64,000 nt of DNA. Origin: Palsa-504 sp963847965. GTDB taxonomy: Bacteria > Actinomycetota > Actinomycetes > Streptosporangiales > Streptosporangiaceae. The stretch is taken from positions 124,001-188,000 of the forward strand of contig CAWKCG010000026.1 in NCBI GenBank assembly GCA_963847965.1, read 5' to 3'. Numbering within the stretch: position 1 is the stretch's first letter; each line of letters begins with the position of its first letter. Below the pieces are notes generated by a model. It was not told where the DNA came from and made no database searches. It worked only from the letters and a program-made list of their open reading frames with translations. The position numbers were made by a program, and so were the translations under genes. This document shows positions 18,176-26,968 of this stretch, one piece after another.

Positions 18176-19090
18176 AGAGCCTGCTGCGAGAACTTCTGAG
18201 GCGCCGAAACTCCCATATCCACCCTGGTCGGTCCGGCGGATTGGCGCCTGCAACACGCAGAAGATGCCGCGCGGGGCGAGGTTATCTACCCGAATATCGG
18301 CTCCCTGGGATACCAACGTCCTGTCGGCCACGAGGGATGCAACGATTTCGCGACTCGCTGGTACCGCCCAGAGGGGCCACCGGAAGGCACTGCGCTTCCA
18401 GTCGCTGTCGCATGCTGTCGTTCGCAAAGATCCAGTGGCCGTCCGTGTCACGGGATAGAACACCAGCCCGCGGAATGCCAGCCAGTCGGCTCCGGGCACG
18501 CCAAGGCGCTTCTCGGTGGATGGGTTATTCGCTCGAACCGCGTACACCCGTTCTCCTCGAGAATCCCAGGACAGTGACGGCAGGGAGCTGTCGTATGCCC
18601 ACGGGCCGCGTACTGCTTCAGTCAGCCGGGCCCGGTCGACGCTGGACGCAAGCGTCCGGACCATCTCCAGGAACTGCTGCTGTCCGGCGGTGAAGTGCAA
18701 GTGCGTCGGCTTGGCGTTCCGCTTGCCGTCGAGGGCGTCCTCGGCCACGAGGGCACAGAGGTGATCGGAGGCGGCGTGACCGCCTTCCATCGATACGGCT
18801 TCGAACCATCCCCGCAGCTTCAGCTGGTCGGGTTTGGCGTCCGGCAGAGGTGACTCCCTTGGAAAGCCGAGCAACGCGCTGCCGGTCCACTCCTCCCGGT
18901 CGCGGTCGAGCGCATCTATGAGCGTGTCGAGATCACCGACACCACCGACAATCGCGTGCGGCACCAGTTCGTCCGTCCAGCGAAGTGTCGCACCGTCTAC
19001 CTTGCGCGTCAGCGCGTCGAGCGCCCCGAGTGCGGCAAGGTACCCGAGCGGGTTCGTTCCTTCGAGGGCGAGAAGAGCCATCTCTTTCAT
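18158..19090 (-). CDS. csb3: type I-U Csb3 (Cas8u2-like) effector subunit
   Basis: 310 residues from ATG 19090, overlapping the cas3 stop by 4 bases (ATGA). It opens ALEGTNPLGYLAALGALDAL, a signature shared by Csb3 and Csx17-type large subunits of type I-U complexes, and is far shorter than Csx17. The ending GGYGSFGASEVLAAGSL is intact. Position after cas3 and lack of any other cas8 candidate support its role as the large (PAM-recognition) subunit of Cascade. Assignment to Csb3 rather than a truncated Csx17 rests on length and on my memory of the families. Confidence 0.8.
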   Translation of the reverse strand: MKEMALLALEGTNPLGYLAALGALDALTRKVDGATLRWTDELVPHAIVGGVGDLDTLIDALDRDREEWTGSALLGFPRESPLPDAKPDQLKLRGWFEAVSMEGGHAASDHLCALVAEDALDGKRNAKPTHLHFTAGQQQFLEMVRTLASSVDRARLTEAVRGPWAYDSSLPSLSWDSRGERVYAVRANNPSTEKRLGVPGADWLAFRGLVFYPVTRTATGSLRTTACDSDWKRSAFRWPLWAVPASREIVASLVADRTLVSQGADIRVDNLAPRGIFCVLQAPIRRTDQGGYGSFGASEVLAAGSLRARR

Positions 19091-22083
19091 CGCGCGACCT
19101 CCAACTCAGGCATCTTTCTGCCGAGCTGCTCGCTGGAGCTTGCTCTGTGGTCGGCTAGGCGCAGGATGCACTCCAGCCATGCCAGTCCGAACCAACCGTA
19201 GCGGCGCACTAGGAGCCAGAAACGGTCCGCGACGCCGGAATCGACGCGTTCCATCCCTGTCGCGGTTGAGTGCTCCAGCCACAGGTCACCAAGAGGGACG
19301 GTGACGTTGGGCGGGCGATGATCGTGGACGACGGGGGCGAACGGCCGACAATATCCATGGTGGCTGGCTACCAGGTGCAGGACCAGCTCCCAGTCGCTGG
19401 CCGAGTTGGCCAGGGCCGAACAGCCCTGCGCCATGGCTACGCTGAGCAATTCGTGGCGGCCACCTTGGGGATAGCCTGCTTCCCTCCTGGCCCGCTCTCG
19501 CTCGGCGCGCTCGCTAGCTGTGATGCCCGACTTCGCCAGTAGCGCGTCGCCGGCAATGCGTCCAGCACAGAGCATTCTCTGGAACCTCGGGTCAGCCTTG
19601 CCGAGATCGTGGAGACGGCCGGCCAGGCCAAGGTCATCAATGAGGTTCCGGGGAAGGCCGCACTTCTCGGCAAGATTCCGCGCCCATGCCTCCACGTCGT
19701 ATAGGTGGTCCAAAAGAGGAACAGGAACCCCGGTAAACGAGCTCGTCTCGGGTTCGGAGTCGATGTTGTCCTCCGCCGACTCCTCCGGCTTCACAGGAAG
19801 CGGCAGTTTTCGCCTGGAGGTAACGACGAAGGCCGCCGACGGTGGCCCATCAGGGGTCGAGTCGATGGCTACCCGCATGACGACTCGCCTCCTATCGTCA
19901 TGCAGGGCACGAATGATCCGGCTGGTGAGATCATCGCCGCCATCGCGCATCGCCTGCGCTGCGCCCAGCCAATCATTGACCGCCGTGCCGTCGTCGCCGT
20001 CTGGCTCGGCGTCGACGGCACTCGGCAGCGGCAGCATGGGAAGGCTATCAGCCGCGTCCGAGAGCACGGCAGGGTGAAGGCGCAATGTCGCTCGCAAACG
20101 TTGCTCGGCCTGGACTCTGTGACCAAGGTCGATCACTGGGTCTGCGCTGGCCGGAGCCCAGTTGCCACCCTTGATACCTCCGTAGGTGGCGGGCACGACC
20201 AAGGTATCTCCCGGGCGGATGTGGCCTACCTGCCGCGCGATCGAACTCTCATCGCCACGCCACCGAAGCACGGGCCTGACGGGTCTGTCGCCTGCCAGCC
20301 GTTCGCCGGCACTTCCGTCCGTGACTGCCCCTTCGATGTCTGCGACTTCCACGTGCGGCGCCTGCGGATCACCGCTGGCGGGGAGGGCGAGCCAGGCCCG
20401 GACAGCTCGTATGGGCACGGACATGGCCTCGCCGGACCCTGGTCCGCAAGCGCTCACCAAGGTCACCGCCAGTTGGCTGTTCTGCTCCGTCAGCAGTCCC
20501 TCGATCAGGTCGGCCCTCCAGATCAGGTTGACGTCTGCCGTGCTGTCCGTCGTCCCGTGCAACCATGCGGCTATTTCCGGATCAGCGTCGGGGACAGGCG
20601 ACGTCTGCACCCACCGATCGAGATGGCTTGGCAGAAGGAGCGGAGCCTGCGGGTTCGGGGCCAGGAGTTCCGAACCCGAATCTGGTCCGGGCTGCTGCCG
20701 AGCAAAGTCAAACTCGCCGACCGGTAGCCATGCCCACGTCTTGGCCAGCGCCGAACCGTAAACCGGATCGGCAACGCCTTCCTTCATTTCCCCTGGAACA
20801 GCCAGGATCACCGACCTGGACGGCGTGTCGTTGGCGCTGAGCTCACCGTCACGATCGACGCGCCCGAACCGCTGCTTCAGCGCGTCGAAGCTGGCGCACT
20901 CAGTGACGAGGGCGTCGAAATCGAAGTCGGCGCCCGCCTCGATCAACTGGGTCGCAACGATGACGAGGGGCACGTCGTCAGTCCGGCGTGTCCGACCGGT
21001 ACTGATGCGTGCCGTGATCTGATCGAGCAGGTCATCGCGATCGAAGGGGCGCATACGTCCCGTGATCAGGTAGCAGTCAAAAGCGGGATCGTCGGCTAGC
21101 AGGCCGTAGACGCCGCGAGCAGTGTCGACCCGGTTGAGGACCACGCCGATTACCTTGTGCTGCCCAGTGTGAATGATCGAGCAGGCGCAGTCGGCGGCGT
21201 CCTTCGCCATTACTTCGCGCGATTCGGAGCCACCCTTACCCTTGTTCTTAACCTCGCGTTTGATTGCTAGCTTGCGCGCCGAGACTCGCCGCGCCAGCAC
21301 GGGCGCGACAGCGGGATCTCGGTCACGATCGCTGAGGCTGTGCACGGACCGACCCGGCACTGGCGAACCCGGTGTCGCCGACAGCTCGACCACCTGCCAA
21401 CGATCCGGCAGGCATGTCTCGGCCGCAGGCCGGTAACGGCCGGCGATCGCGCCGAGTGTGTCGGCGAATGGCCTGGCCAGGTGAACCTCGTCGAGCAGGA
21501 ACAGGGCGTCGTTTGCGAGCAGGCCTGCATGCACTGGGCGCATGCCGCCACTGATTCCGTATCCGCGGAAGAGCAGGCGTGAGCCAACCTGGTCGACGGT
21601 CGAGACGAGAATCGCCGGGAGGTCCGGACGAAGTGCCCATGACTCGTCCCGAACGATGCCGCCGCGGAGTTCAGCCCATTGGAGTGGGAAGCCGCTCGAA
21701 TCATCCAGCGGTACGGCAAGCCGACGAAGCCGCTCGGCGACGGTTTCGACGACCGGATCGTCGCTGGTCCGCAGCCGTTCCGACAGGCGTTGAGCGCGTA
21801 CGGCGGCCTGATGGACAACCACCCGCCGGTCGATCACGAACACGACCCGGCGAGGCATGTCGTCGCGGATCGCCATGAGGAAGACCGCGATGTCAATGAC
21901 GGCTGTCTTGCCCGCCGCAGTAGGGAGGTCGAGCAGGTCTGGCCAGCGTCCGGTCGATGCGACACGGTCCAGCAGCTCCTGCTGCCACGGAAATGGGACG
22001 GGTGGCTCGTCGGGTGATCCCGGAACGGCGTTTACAGCGGCGAAGAACGCGGGAAAGTGGGTGGCATTCAGCTCGGTGATCAT
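19087..22083 (-). CDS. cas3: Cas3 helicase-nuclease with C-terminal HD domain
   Basis: 999 residues if ATG 22083 is used; this start forms ATGA with the csb2 stop and has GGAACGAA upstream (ATG 22098 is the longer alternative). Helicase motifs: Walker A DLPTAAGKTAV (about residue 45), DEVH in LFLLDEVHLARP, and motif VI DALKQRFGRVDRDG. The HD nuclease is at the C-terminus: LAGRLHDLGKADPRFQRML, with a downstream SHHGY. C-terminal HD placement is characteristic of type I-U Cas3. It unwinds and degrades DNA marked by the crRNA-guided complex. Confidence 0.95.
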   Translation of the reverse strand: MITELNATHFPAFFAAVNAVPGSPDEPPVPFPWQQELLDRVASTGRWPDLLDLPTAAGKTAVIDIAVFLMAIRDDMPRRVVFVIDRRVVVHQAAVRAQRLSERLRTSDDPVVETVAERLRRLAVPLDDSSGFPLQWAELRGGIVRDESWALRPDLPAILVSTVDQVGSRLLFRGYGISGGMRPVHAGLLANDALFLLDEVHLARPFADTLGAIAGRYRPAAETCLPDRWQVVELSATPGSPVPGRSVHSLSDRDRDPAVAPVLARRVSARKLAIKREVKNKGKGGSESREVMAKDAADCACSIIHTGQHKVIGVVLNRVDTARGVYGLLADDPAFDCYLITGRMRPFDRDDLLDQITARISTGRTRRTDDVPLVIVATQLIEAGADFDFDALVTECASFDALKQRFGRVDRDGELSANDTPSRSVILAVPGEMKEGVADPVYGSALAKTWAWLPVGEFDFARQQPGPDSGSELLAPNPQAPLLLPSHLDRWVQTSPVPDADPEIAAWLHGTTDSTADVNLIWRADLIEGLLTEQNSQLAVTLVSACGPGSGEAMSVPIRAVRAWLALPASGDPQAPHVEVADIEGAVTDGSAGERLAGDRPVRPVLRWRGDESSIARQVGHIRPGDTLVVPATYGGIKGGNWAPASADPVIDLGHRVQAEQRLRATLRLHPAVLSDAADSLPMLPLPSAVDAEPDGDDGTAVNDWLGAAQAMRDGGDDLTSRIIRALHDDRRRVVMRVAIDSTPDGPPSAAFVVTSRRKLPLPVKPEESAEDNIDSEPETSSFTGVPVPLLDHLYDVEAWARNLAEKCGLPRNLIDDLGLAGRLHDLGKADPRFQRMLCAGRIAGDALLAKSGITASERAERERARREAGYPQGGRHELLSVAMAQGCSALANSASDWELVLHLVASHHGYCRPFAPVVHDHRPPNVTVPLGDLWLEHSTATGMERVDSGVADRFWLLVRRYGWFGLAWLECILRLADHRASSSEQLGRKMPELEVAR

Positions 22084-23828
22084 TTCGTTCCTTTCCACGA
22101 CTCACGTGGAAGGCACAATCCGTAGCCGAGATACCGTCCGGCTCCGACAAGGACAGGTCCTCGGACCGGCTCAGCGAACTCGATCTCGGCGTGCACGCAT
22201 GCACGTGGTGTTCCCCTTCCCGTCTGATATCCGGGAAACTGGCGGGAACCGGGGCGGCACCGACCTGACGGGCTCGCCGGAGTGCCCGTCAGGGGGGCAT
22301 CCAGCCGGATAGTGACGCGGACCTCGCCGGGCTCCTTCGCGAGGCCGGCGAAGACGCAGGCACGGGCGATCGAGGCGGCAGCTTCCGCCTCGGCTCGTTC
22401 GCGTGCCCCCGGCTGCCGACCGCGGAGGTTGCCGGGAAATCGATCGAGGGCGATGGGAGTGACGGTCATCCATCGACGGGCGGGTCTGCACCAGTAGTCG
22501 CGGGTGGTGGTCCTACGCCGGGGCGCGAGTGCCGCATCAAGCCAGTCCGGCGCGTCGTCCGCTCGGTCGACACCGAGGTATTCGAGTTTCAGCCGGACAG
22601 GCTTACCGTTGGGACGAGCTGGAAGTAGCAACTCGAATCCGGCGAGCGACCACGACCGCACAGCGTCCTCGACCGCGGCCCGGTCTTCGTCTGGACAGTC
22701 TGTCGGCAGGATGAGCGCGATCCCGAATACGGCTCCGTCGCTGTACGGGCTCCCGACATTGATCAGCGGCGCCACCGCCAGGTGCGGCCGATCGAGTGGC
22801 GGCGTGGTCTCGTTCGCGCTGGCTGACCGCTGATGTCCGGAAAGGATTTCCGGTGATGGCTGCTCACCGTGGGCGAGCAAGGAGTTCCGGATGGCACGGG
22901 CAATGGCGAGGGCCTGGACCGCAGACGGGACATGCCGCCCGACTATGCCGAGGACATACCAGTCGCCGCCGAGTAGCGGGACGAGCGGACTCGGCTGAGG
23001 GCTGCCCGGGCGATGGTAGTCAGTCATCCCGGCCGGAAGCGTGCGCGGCTCCTCGCCGTGATGGGAAGCGAAGGCCTGCTCAAGGCGATCGGATAGTCCG
23101 GCACGCGGCACACGCAACCGGGTTCCTGTCCCGCCGCGACCGGGAGCCCAGGTGGGTGGTGGCCCGCCATCGACGCACCGGCAACTGACGAGAGTTGACG
23201 AGTGGCCGATGCGCGCGACACGGCCAAGCAGGGCGTCAAGGACAGCCCGTTGCTCTTCACCGGGCTCGCCGTCGGGCCACAGAAACGAGACCGTGGTCTG
23301 GTCCGGGAGAACAGTGGGATAGGTCCGGCCCTGCTTCCCCCGGTGTTCGGGGAGTATCTCGAGTACTCCGGCTGCCACGGAGGAGGTCTCGCGTCCGGTC
23401 GGCCTTCCGGCTCGGGCGGCGTCCGCGATGGCCCTGGCATCGGTCTTGGCGAGCGCTGCCCGTGCACGCTGAACCGCCCGCTGGTCGCCGGAGCGCTCCG
23501 CCTCGTGAACCGCGAGACGCGCTTCGGCTGTCATCGCGTAGGTACGCGAGACGCCGGGTGTGAGCGCGGTGGGATCGTTCACTGGAACGAAGTGCGTCAC
23601 CACGCTGCGGCGGTGTTCCTCGCCGCAATGTATGTATGGCGGGTCCTGTGCTTCAAGCCAACGCAGGGCGCTCCGCTCGGCCGGATCGGGGTCGTCGTTG
23701 TCGGCCCAGGCGGCTACCATGGCCGAGAAGAGACGTGCCGGGTGCGGTGGCCACTCCGGTCTGCTGCGATCGTTGAACTGCGTCGCCGTGTAGCGGCCGG
23801 ACAACAGTTCCATAGTGATGGCGAACAT
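22080..23828 (-). CDS. csb2: Csb2, Cas5-Cas6 fusion (GSU0054 family)
   Basis: 582 residues; ATG 23828 overlaps the csb1 TAA by one base (TAATG). The N-terminus FAITMELLSGRYTATQFNDR leads to RPEWPPHPARLFSAMVAAWA, the typical start of the GSU0054/Csb2 family; a Gly-rich C-terminal loop (RGPVLVGAGRYLGYGLCLP) is the RAMP signature. In type I-U the protein combines Cas5 (5' handle binding) and Cas6 (pre-crRNA cleavage), consistent with the absence of a separate cas6 here. Confidence 0.92.
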   Translation of the reverse strand: MFAITMELLSGRYTATQFNDRSRPEWPPHPARLFSAMVAAWADNDDPDPAERSALRWLEAQDPPYIHCGEEHRRSVVTHFVPVNDPTALTPGVSRTYAMTAEARLAVHEAERSGDQRAVQRARAALAKTDARAIADAARAGRPTGRETSSVAAGVLEILPEHRGKQGRTYPTVLPDQTTVSFLWPDGEPGEEQRAVLDALLGRVARIGHSSTLVSCRCVDGGPPPTWAPGRGGTGTRLRVPRAGLSDRLEQAFASHHGEEPRTLPAGMTDYHRPGSPQPSPLVPLLGGDWYVLGIVGRHVPSAVQALAIARAIRNSLLAHGEQPSPEILSGHQRSASANETTPPLDRPHLAVAPLINVGSPYSDGAVFGIALILPTDCPDEDRAAVEDAVRSWSLAGFELLLPARPNGKPVRLKLEYLGVDRADDAPDWLDAALAPRRRTTTRDYWCRPARRWMTVTPIALDRFPGNLRGRQPGARERAEAEAAASIARACVFAGLAKEPGEVRVTIRLDAPLTGTPASPSGRCRPGSRQFPGYQTGRGTPRACVHAEIEFAEPVRGPVLVGAGRYLGYGLCLPRESWKGTK

Positions 23829-25117
23829 TACGCGTTAGCCGCCTCTCCGGCTTCCGCCAGCTGCTGGCTGCGCCGGATCAGCGCGATCAGCCGGTCGGCC
23901 GGACGAAGGGTCAACTCGCCGGTGCGCCAGGGCAGACCTGCTTGGGCTGCATGGTCGGCAGCCTCCGTTACCAGTTCCAGCGCGTCGGCGCTTGTCAGGT
24001 CGAATGGGGTCGTCGTGCCGTCGCGGGCCACCAGCTCGAAAGTCACAGGTTCTTTGCAGATCAGCACGCAACGGGAGCGTAGGTCGAAGCCCTCTTCGAA
24101 GGCCAGCGCGGCGGCGGTCAGGCCTAGGGCGGCAAGGGCCGCCCGCGCCGCAAGCTCGGCCTGACTGCGCTGTCCATCGAGAAGCGAGCCATCTGGCCGG
24201 GTCGGGAACCGAAGACGCCGGAGCTGGATGAACGACAGGACGGTCGTTCCGACGATCTCCCGGGCCGTGACCCCGCCGGCCTTGGGATCGATCGATGGCG
24301 TGACGTTACCGAGGTTGGCCTGCGAGGGGCGGCCGGCCTCACGTCCTCCTTGCCCGCCGCCATCTTTGGCACCGAGCAGCTTGGGCTTGCCGGCGGCGTC
24401 CCGTGCCGCTTCGTTCTCGTCAAGCGTCCATGTTCCGTCAGGCGCCTGATAGAGACGGCCTGCGCGGAGCTCGATCCCGACCGGATCGATGCGAGATGCT
24501 GTCCGCACCCCCACTTCGATTCCCAGGGCCACGATCTCAGAGGTGATGGCTCGCTCGTACTTCGCGCCCAGCCCGCCGCGCGGACCCGTAGAATCCCAGC
24601 CGCCAAACACGAGCGTATGCGGGCTGTGGTGGTAGAGGCCTGCCGCGTCTCGGGGGCGAGCCTCCGTGATTGCTCTTCCCGTGGGCCCATTGCGGAAGAG
24701 GTGCTCTCCGTCATAGCTGTCACGTAGCAGTGCGTCGAAGATCCGGTGCGGTGCTTCATAGTCGCTGATCCGGTCGAGTCCAGCCAAGTCGGGGATCTGG
24801 GTGAAGTCGACAGAGGTTACCGGGGCCAGGAGGTCGGTCCGCCGGATAGCGTCAAGCAGCGCAAGCTCGAGCCGGTTGGCCTGGGAGGCCACGGAATCGA
24901 GCACCACGGACTTGGCAATCGAGCCTCCGCTGCCTTCCGCGGAGGGGACGTAACGGTCCTCGGTCGCGTATCTGGTTTCGGCGTTTTCCGGGACACTATA
25001 GGTCGGGGGGAACACCTTGTCTCCCGGCCCGCCGAGCGGCTGCAGGACGGTCCGGCATCTGACGCCGACGGCGTCGCCTGCCACGCCATCTCGTAGTTCG
25101 TCGTAAGTCATCGACAT
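23828..25117 (-). CDS. csb1: Csb1, Cas7 backbone subunit (GSU0053 family)
   Basis: 429 residues from ATG 25117 with AGGAG 5 bases upstream. Family landmarks: FPPTYSVPENAETRYATEDR near residue 37, SVVLDSVASQANRLELALLD, APHRIFDALLRDSYDGEHLF and GGWDSTGPRGGLGAKYERAI. Csb1 is the Cas7-like protein that coats the crRNA in type I-U complexes. It is the first gene of csb1-csb2-cas3-csb3, all overlapping by 1 to 4 bases. The 163-bp region before it holds the operon promoter, but no CTGGAA triple repeat was found there. Confidence 0.93.
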   Translation of the reverse strand: MSMTYDELRDGVAGDAVGVRCRTVLQPLGGPGDKVFPPTYSVPENAETRYATEDRYVPSAEGSGGSIAKSVVLDSVASQANRLELALLDAIRRTDLLAPVTSVDFTQIPDLAGLDRISDYEAPHRIFDALLRDSYDGEHLFRNGPTGRAITEARPRDAAGLYHHSPHTLVFGGWDSTGPRGGLGAKYERAITSEIVALGIEVGVRTASRIDPVGIELRAGRLYQAPDGTWTLDENEAARDAAGKPKLLGAKDGGGQGGREAGRPSQANLGNVTPSIDPKAGGVTAREIVGTTVLSFIQLRRLRFPTRPDGSLLDGQRSQAELAARAALAALGLTAAALAFEEGFDLRSRCVLICKEPVTFELVARDGTTTPFDLTSADALELVTEAADHAAQAGLPWRTGELTLRPADRLIALIRRSQQLAEAGEAANA

Positions 25118-25280
25118 GAGAACTCCTCGTTTCGGTCGGTTGTCGTTTCCGATCAGTAGCCGTGATTGCCGGTGGAGGTGCCAGCGAAGGAAGTCCGCGA
25201 ATCCTGTGATGGTCCATCCAGTTGCCCTCTGGGGTCGGCACCGAGGAGAGGCTGGCCCCCAGAGTTCCCCGTTACTAGCT

Positions 25281-26201
25281 TCATTGCGCACCCGGCCCGG
25301 GGTGCACGTCGGTCCATTGGCGTTTCGCTGGATCCCAGATGCCGTCGCGGCGTTCGTTCGCGAGCACCGGATCGAGCAGGGCTTTCGCTACGGCCACCGC
25401 CTCCGTGTAGGAAGGCCATTTGGCGCCGAGGGGGCCGGCCGCCCGCCGTAGCCGGGTGAAGCCTCTCTCCCACATCAACTGGTCTGGCGGCAGGTACCCG
25501 TGCGGCAGCGCGATACCACGGCGCCGGCTCTCGCTCTCCAGCGCTGAGGCGAGGTCGGCGGCATGGAGGGTTAGGTTGCAGGCGATGAGCGCGATGTCAA
25601 CGAGGTCGTGAAACCGCGTACTCCTTGCGGCGTCGACATACTCGTAGGTGGCACAAACCTTGTCGGCGAGGTGGTCTGCGATCGGATAGACGCGCCACAG
25701 CGGTCCGGCGTGTGCCACCGCCGGGATCGGCGTCGCGGGAGGGACGGCGTCAAGCGGCCTCGTGTTCGTCCAGTCGACCACGACGTCCACCCTGAACGTG
25801 GCCAGCCGGTACGGTCCTATGCGGGCCTCAGTGGTGAACCGCAGGCCGCGATTGTTCCCAGTGATCGGGCGTGACCCAGCAGCGATGGTGAAGGTGAGAT
25901 CGTCATCCAGATCAACAGCGGCAGCCTGCCCTAGCCGATCCCCGACCAGTTCCAGACTCTCACGGGCAACCAGATCGAGGTCGTTGCTCGCACGAGCCAC
26001 GGGAATTCGCGCCAGCAGTGCGCCTGCCCCCTTGAGCGCCCAATCATCAGGCTGTTCGGCGAAGATCCTGGCCAGGAAACGCGAAAAGGCGAAGAAGCGA
26101 AGTCGTTCCTGGGCGCTGTAGGCCGGATCCTGCGCTGCCGCGTTGCGGGCGTGAGCGCGTAGTGACTGCTGACGGGCTCTAGCACTGCCCGGAGTATTCA
26201 T
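25281..26201 (-). CDS. abiEii: AbiEii/AbiGii-family nucleotidyltransferase toxin
   Basis: 306 residues from ATG 26201. The nucleotidyltransferase signature is WALKGAGALLARIPVARASNDLDLV (Gly-Ala motif then Asn-Asp-x-Asp); a second carboxylate strand is FRVDVVVDW and a third block is IADHLADKVCATYEYVDAAR-like. AbiEii toxins add nucleotides to RNA, blocking translation and aborting phage infection; AbiEi neutralises them by repressing expression (type IV). Here the toxin is transcribed away from its partner at 26301, not downstream of it as in the classical operon. Confidence 0.88.
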   Translation of the reverse strand: MNTPGSARARQQSLRAHARNAAAQDPAYSAQERLRFFAFSRFLARIFAEQPDDWALKGAGALLARIPVARASNDLDLVARESLELVGDRLGQAAAVDLDDDLTFTIAAGSRPITGNNRGLRFTTEARIGPYRLATFRVDVVVDWTNTRPLDAVPPATPIPAVAHAGPLWRVYPIADHLADKVCATYEYVDAARSTRFHDLVDIALIACNLTLHAADLASALESESRRRGIALPHGYLPPDQLMWERGFTRLRRAAGPLGAKWPSYTEAVAVAKALLDPVLANERRDGIWDPAKRQWTDVHPGPGAQ

Positions 26202-26253
26202 GCTACATACCGTGACATAAAGCTCAGTTTCAGCGCAGCATTTTGGCAGCGGC

Positions 26254-26288
26254 ACTTCAAAGATGGTCTTATTCCCCATTTTTGAAGT
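26254..26288. promoter_or_regulatory. 13-bp inverted repeat, candidate AbiEi operator
   Basis: ACTTCAAAGATGG (26254-26266) and CCATTTTTGAAGT (26276-26288) are inverted copies with one mismatch, separated by 9 bases, in the 99-bp divergent region of the toxin and antitoxin genes. Characterised AbiEi proteins bind inverted repeats at their promoter, so this is the expected operator, able to silence both directions at once. Confidence 0.75.
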
Positions 26289-26300
26289 AACGTTGCACTC

Positions 26301-26942
26301 ATGCGTGCCCAGTTCACCGCCGCACTCGGGGACATCGCCGCAGGGCAACGGGGGTTCATCACCCGGGCGCAGGCGGTTGCGGCCGGGGCGGATGACGATG
26401 ACCTGCGGCGCGCGGTCCGTGGCGGCTGGCTCGAGCGGGCGGGGCATGGCCTGTACCGGGTCGTAGGGGCCGGGGTGCGCGCGAACGACGAGATCTACGC
26501 CGCGTGGCTGCGGCTTGCGCCTGGGCGGGAAGCGTGGGATCGGCTCACCGAGCCTGACGCGATCGTGGCGGGCGCCAGCGCGGCGGCCGTGTACGGCATC
26601 GGGGATGTGCCCGAACGCGGGTATGAGTTCATCGTGTTCCGGCGCACCCAGACCAGGGACCCGGATGTCCGGCTGCACCTGCGCCGTGACATCGGCGCGG
26701 TGCCGTGGCGGGTGGCCGGCGACCTGCCGGTCCAGGAACCGGCCGACGCCGCGGCGTGGATCCTCGATCACGGCGAGGGCGACCCGGGGCATGTGGGCCA
26801 GCTCGTGCGGGAAGCCATCGCGACCGGATTGGTCGACCCCCACCAAGCCGAGCGAGCGCTCGCGCCGGTCGCACGCCGCTGGAATGTTCATGTCGGCACG
26901 CTGCTCGGGGAAGGCGCAGCCGCCACACCGGGAGGCTGGTGA
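26301..26942 (+). CDS. abiEi: AbiEi-like antitoxin / transcriptional repressor
   Basis: 213 residues from ATG 26301. The N-terminal winged helix-turn-helix reads GFITRAQAVAAGADDDDLRR then GGWLERAGHGLYRVVGAG, the hallmark of AbiEi antitoxins. The C-terminal part (AWLRLAPG, VAGASAAAVYGIGDVP, EFIVFRRTQTRDPDVRLHLR) is the AbiEi C-domain. It should bind the inverted repeat just upstream and repress both itself and the toxin. It ends 26 bases before the convergent helicase stop. Confidence 0.88.
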   Translation: MRAQFTAALGDIAAGQRGFITRAQAVAAGADDDDLRRAVRGGWLERAGHGLYRVVGAGVRANDEIYAAWLRLAPGREAWDRLTEPDAIVAGASAAAVYGIGDVPERGYEFIVFRRTQTRDPDVRLHLRRDIGAVPWRVAGDLPVQEPADAAAWILDHGEGDPGHVGQLVREAIATGLVDPHQAERALAPVARRWNVHVGTLLGEGAAATPGGW

Positions 26943-26968
26943 GGATGTGGGACAAGGCCGTGACGCCG

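Noticed and set aside
25118..25280. CTGGAA triple repeat before csb1
   Set aside because: Only a single CTGGAT-like site is present; there is no phased series, so the motif is not claimed here.
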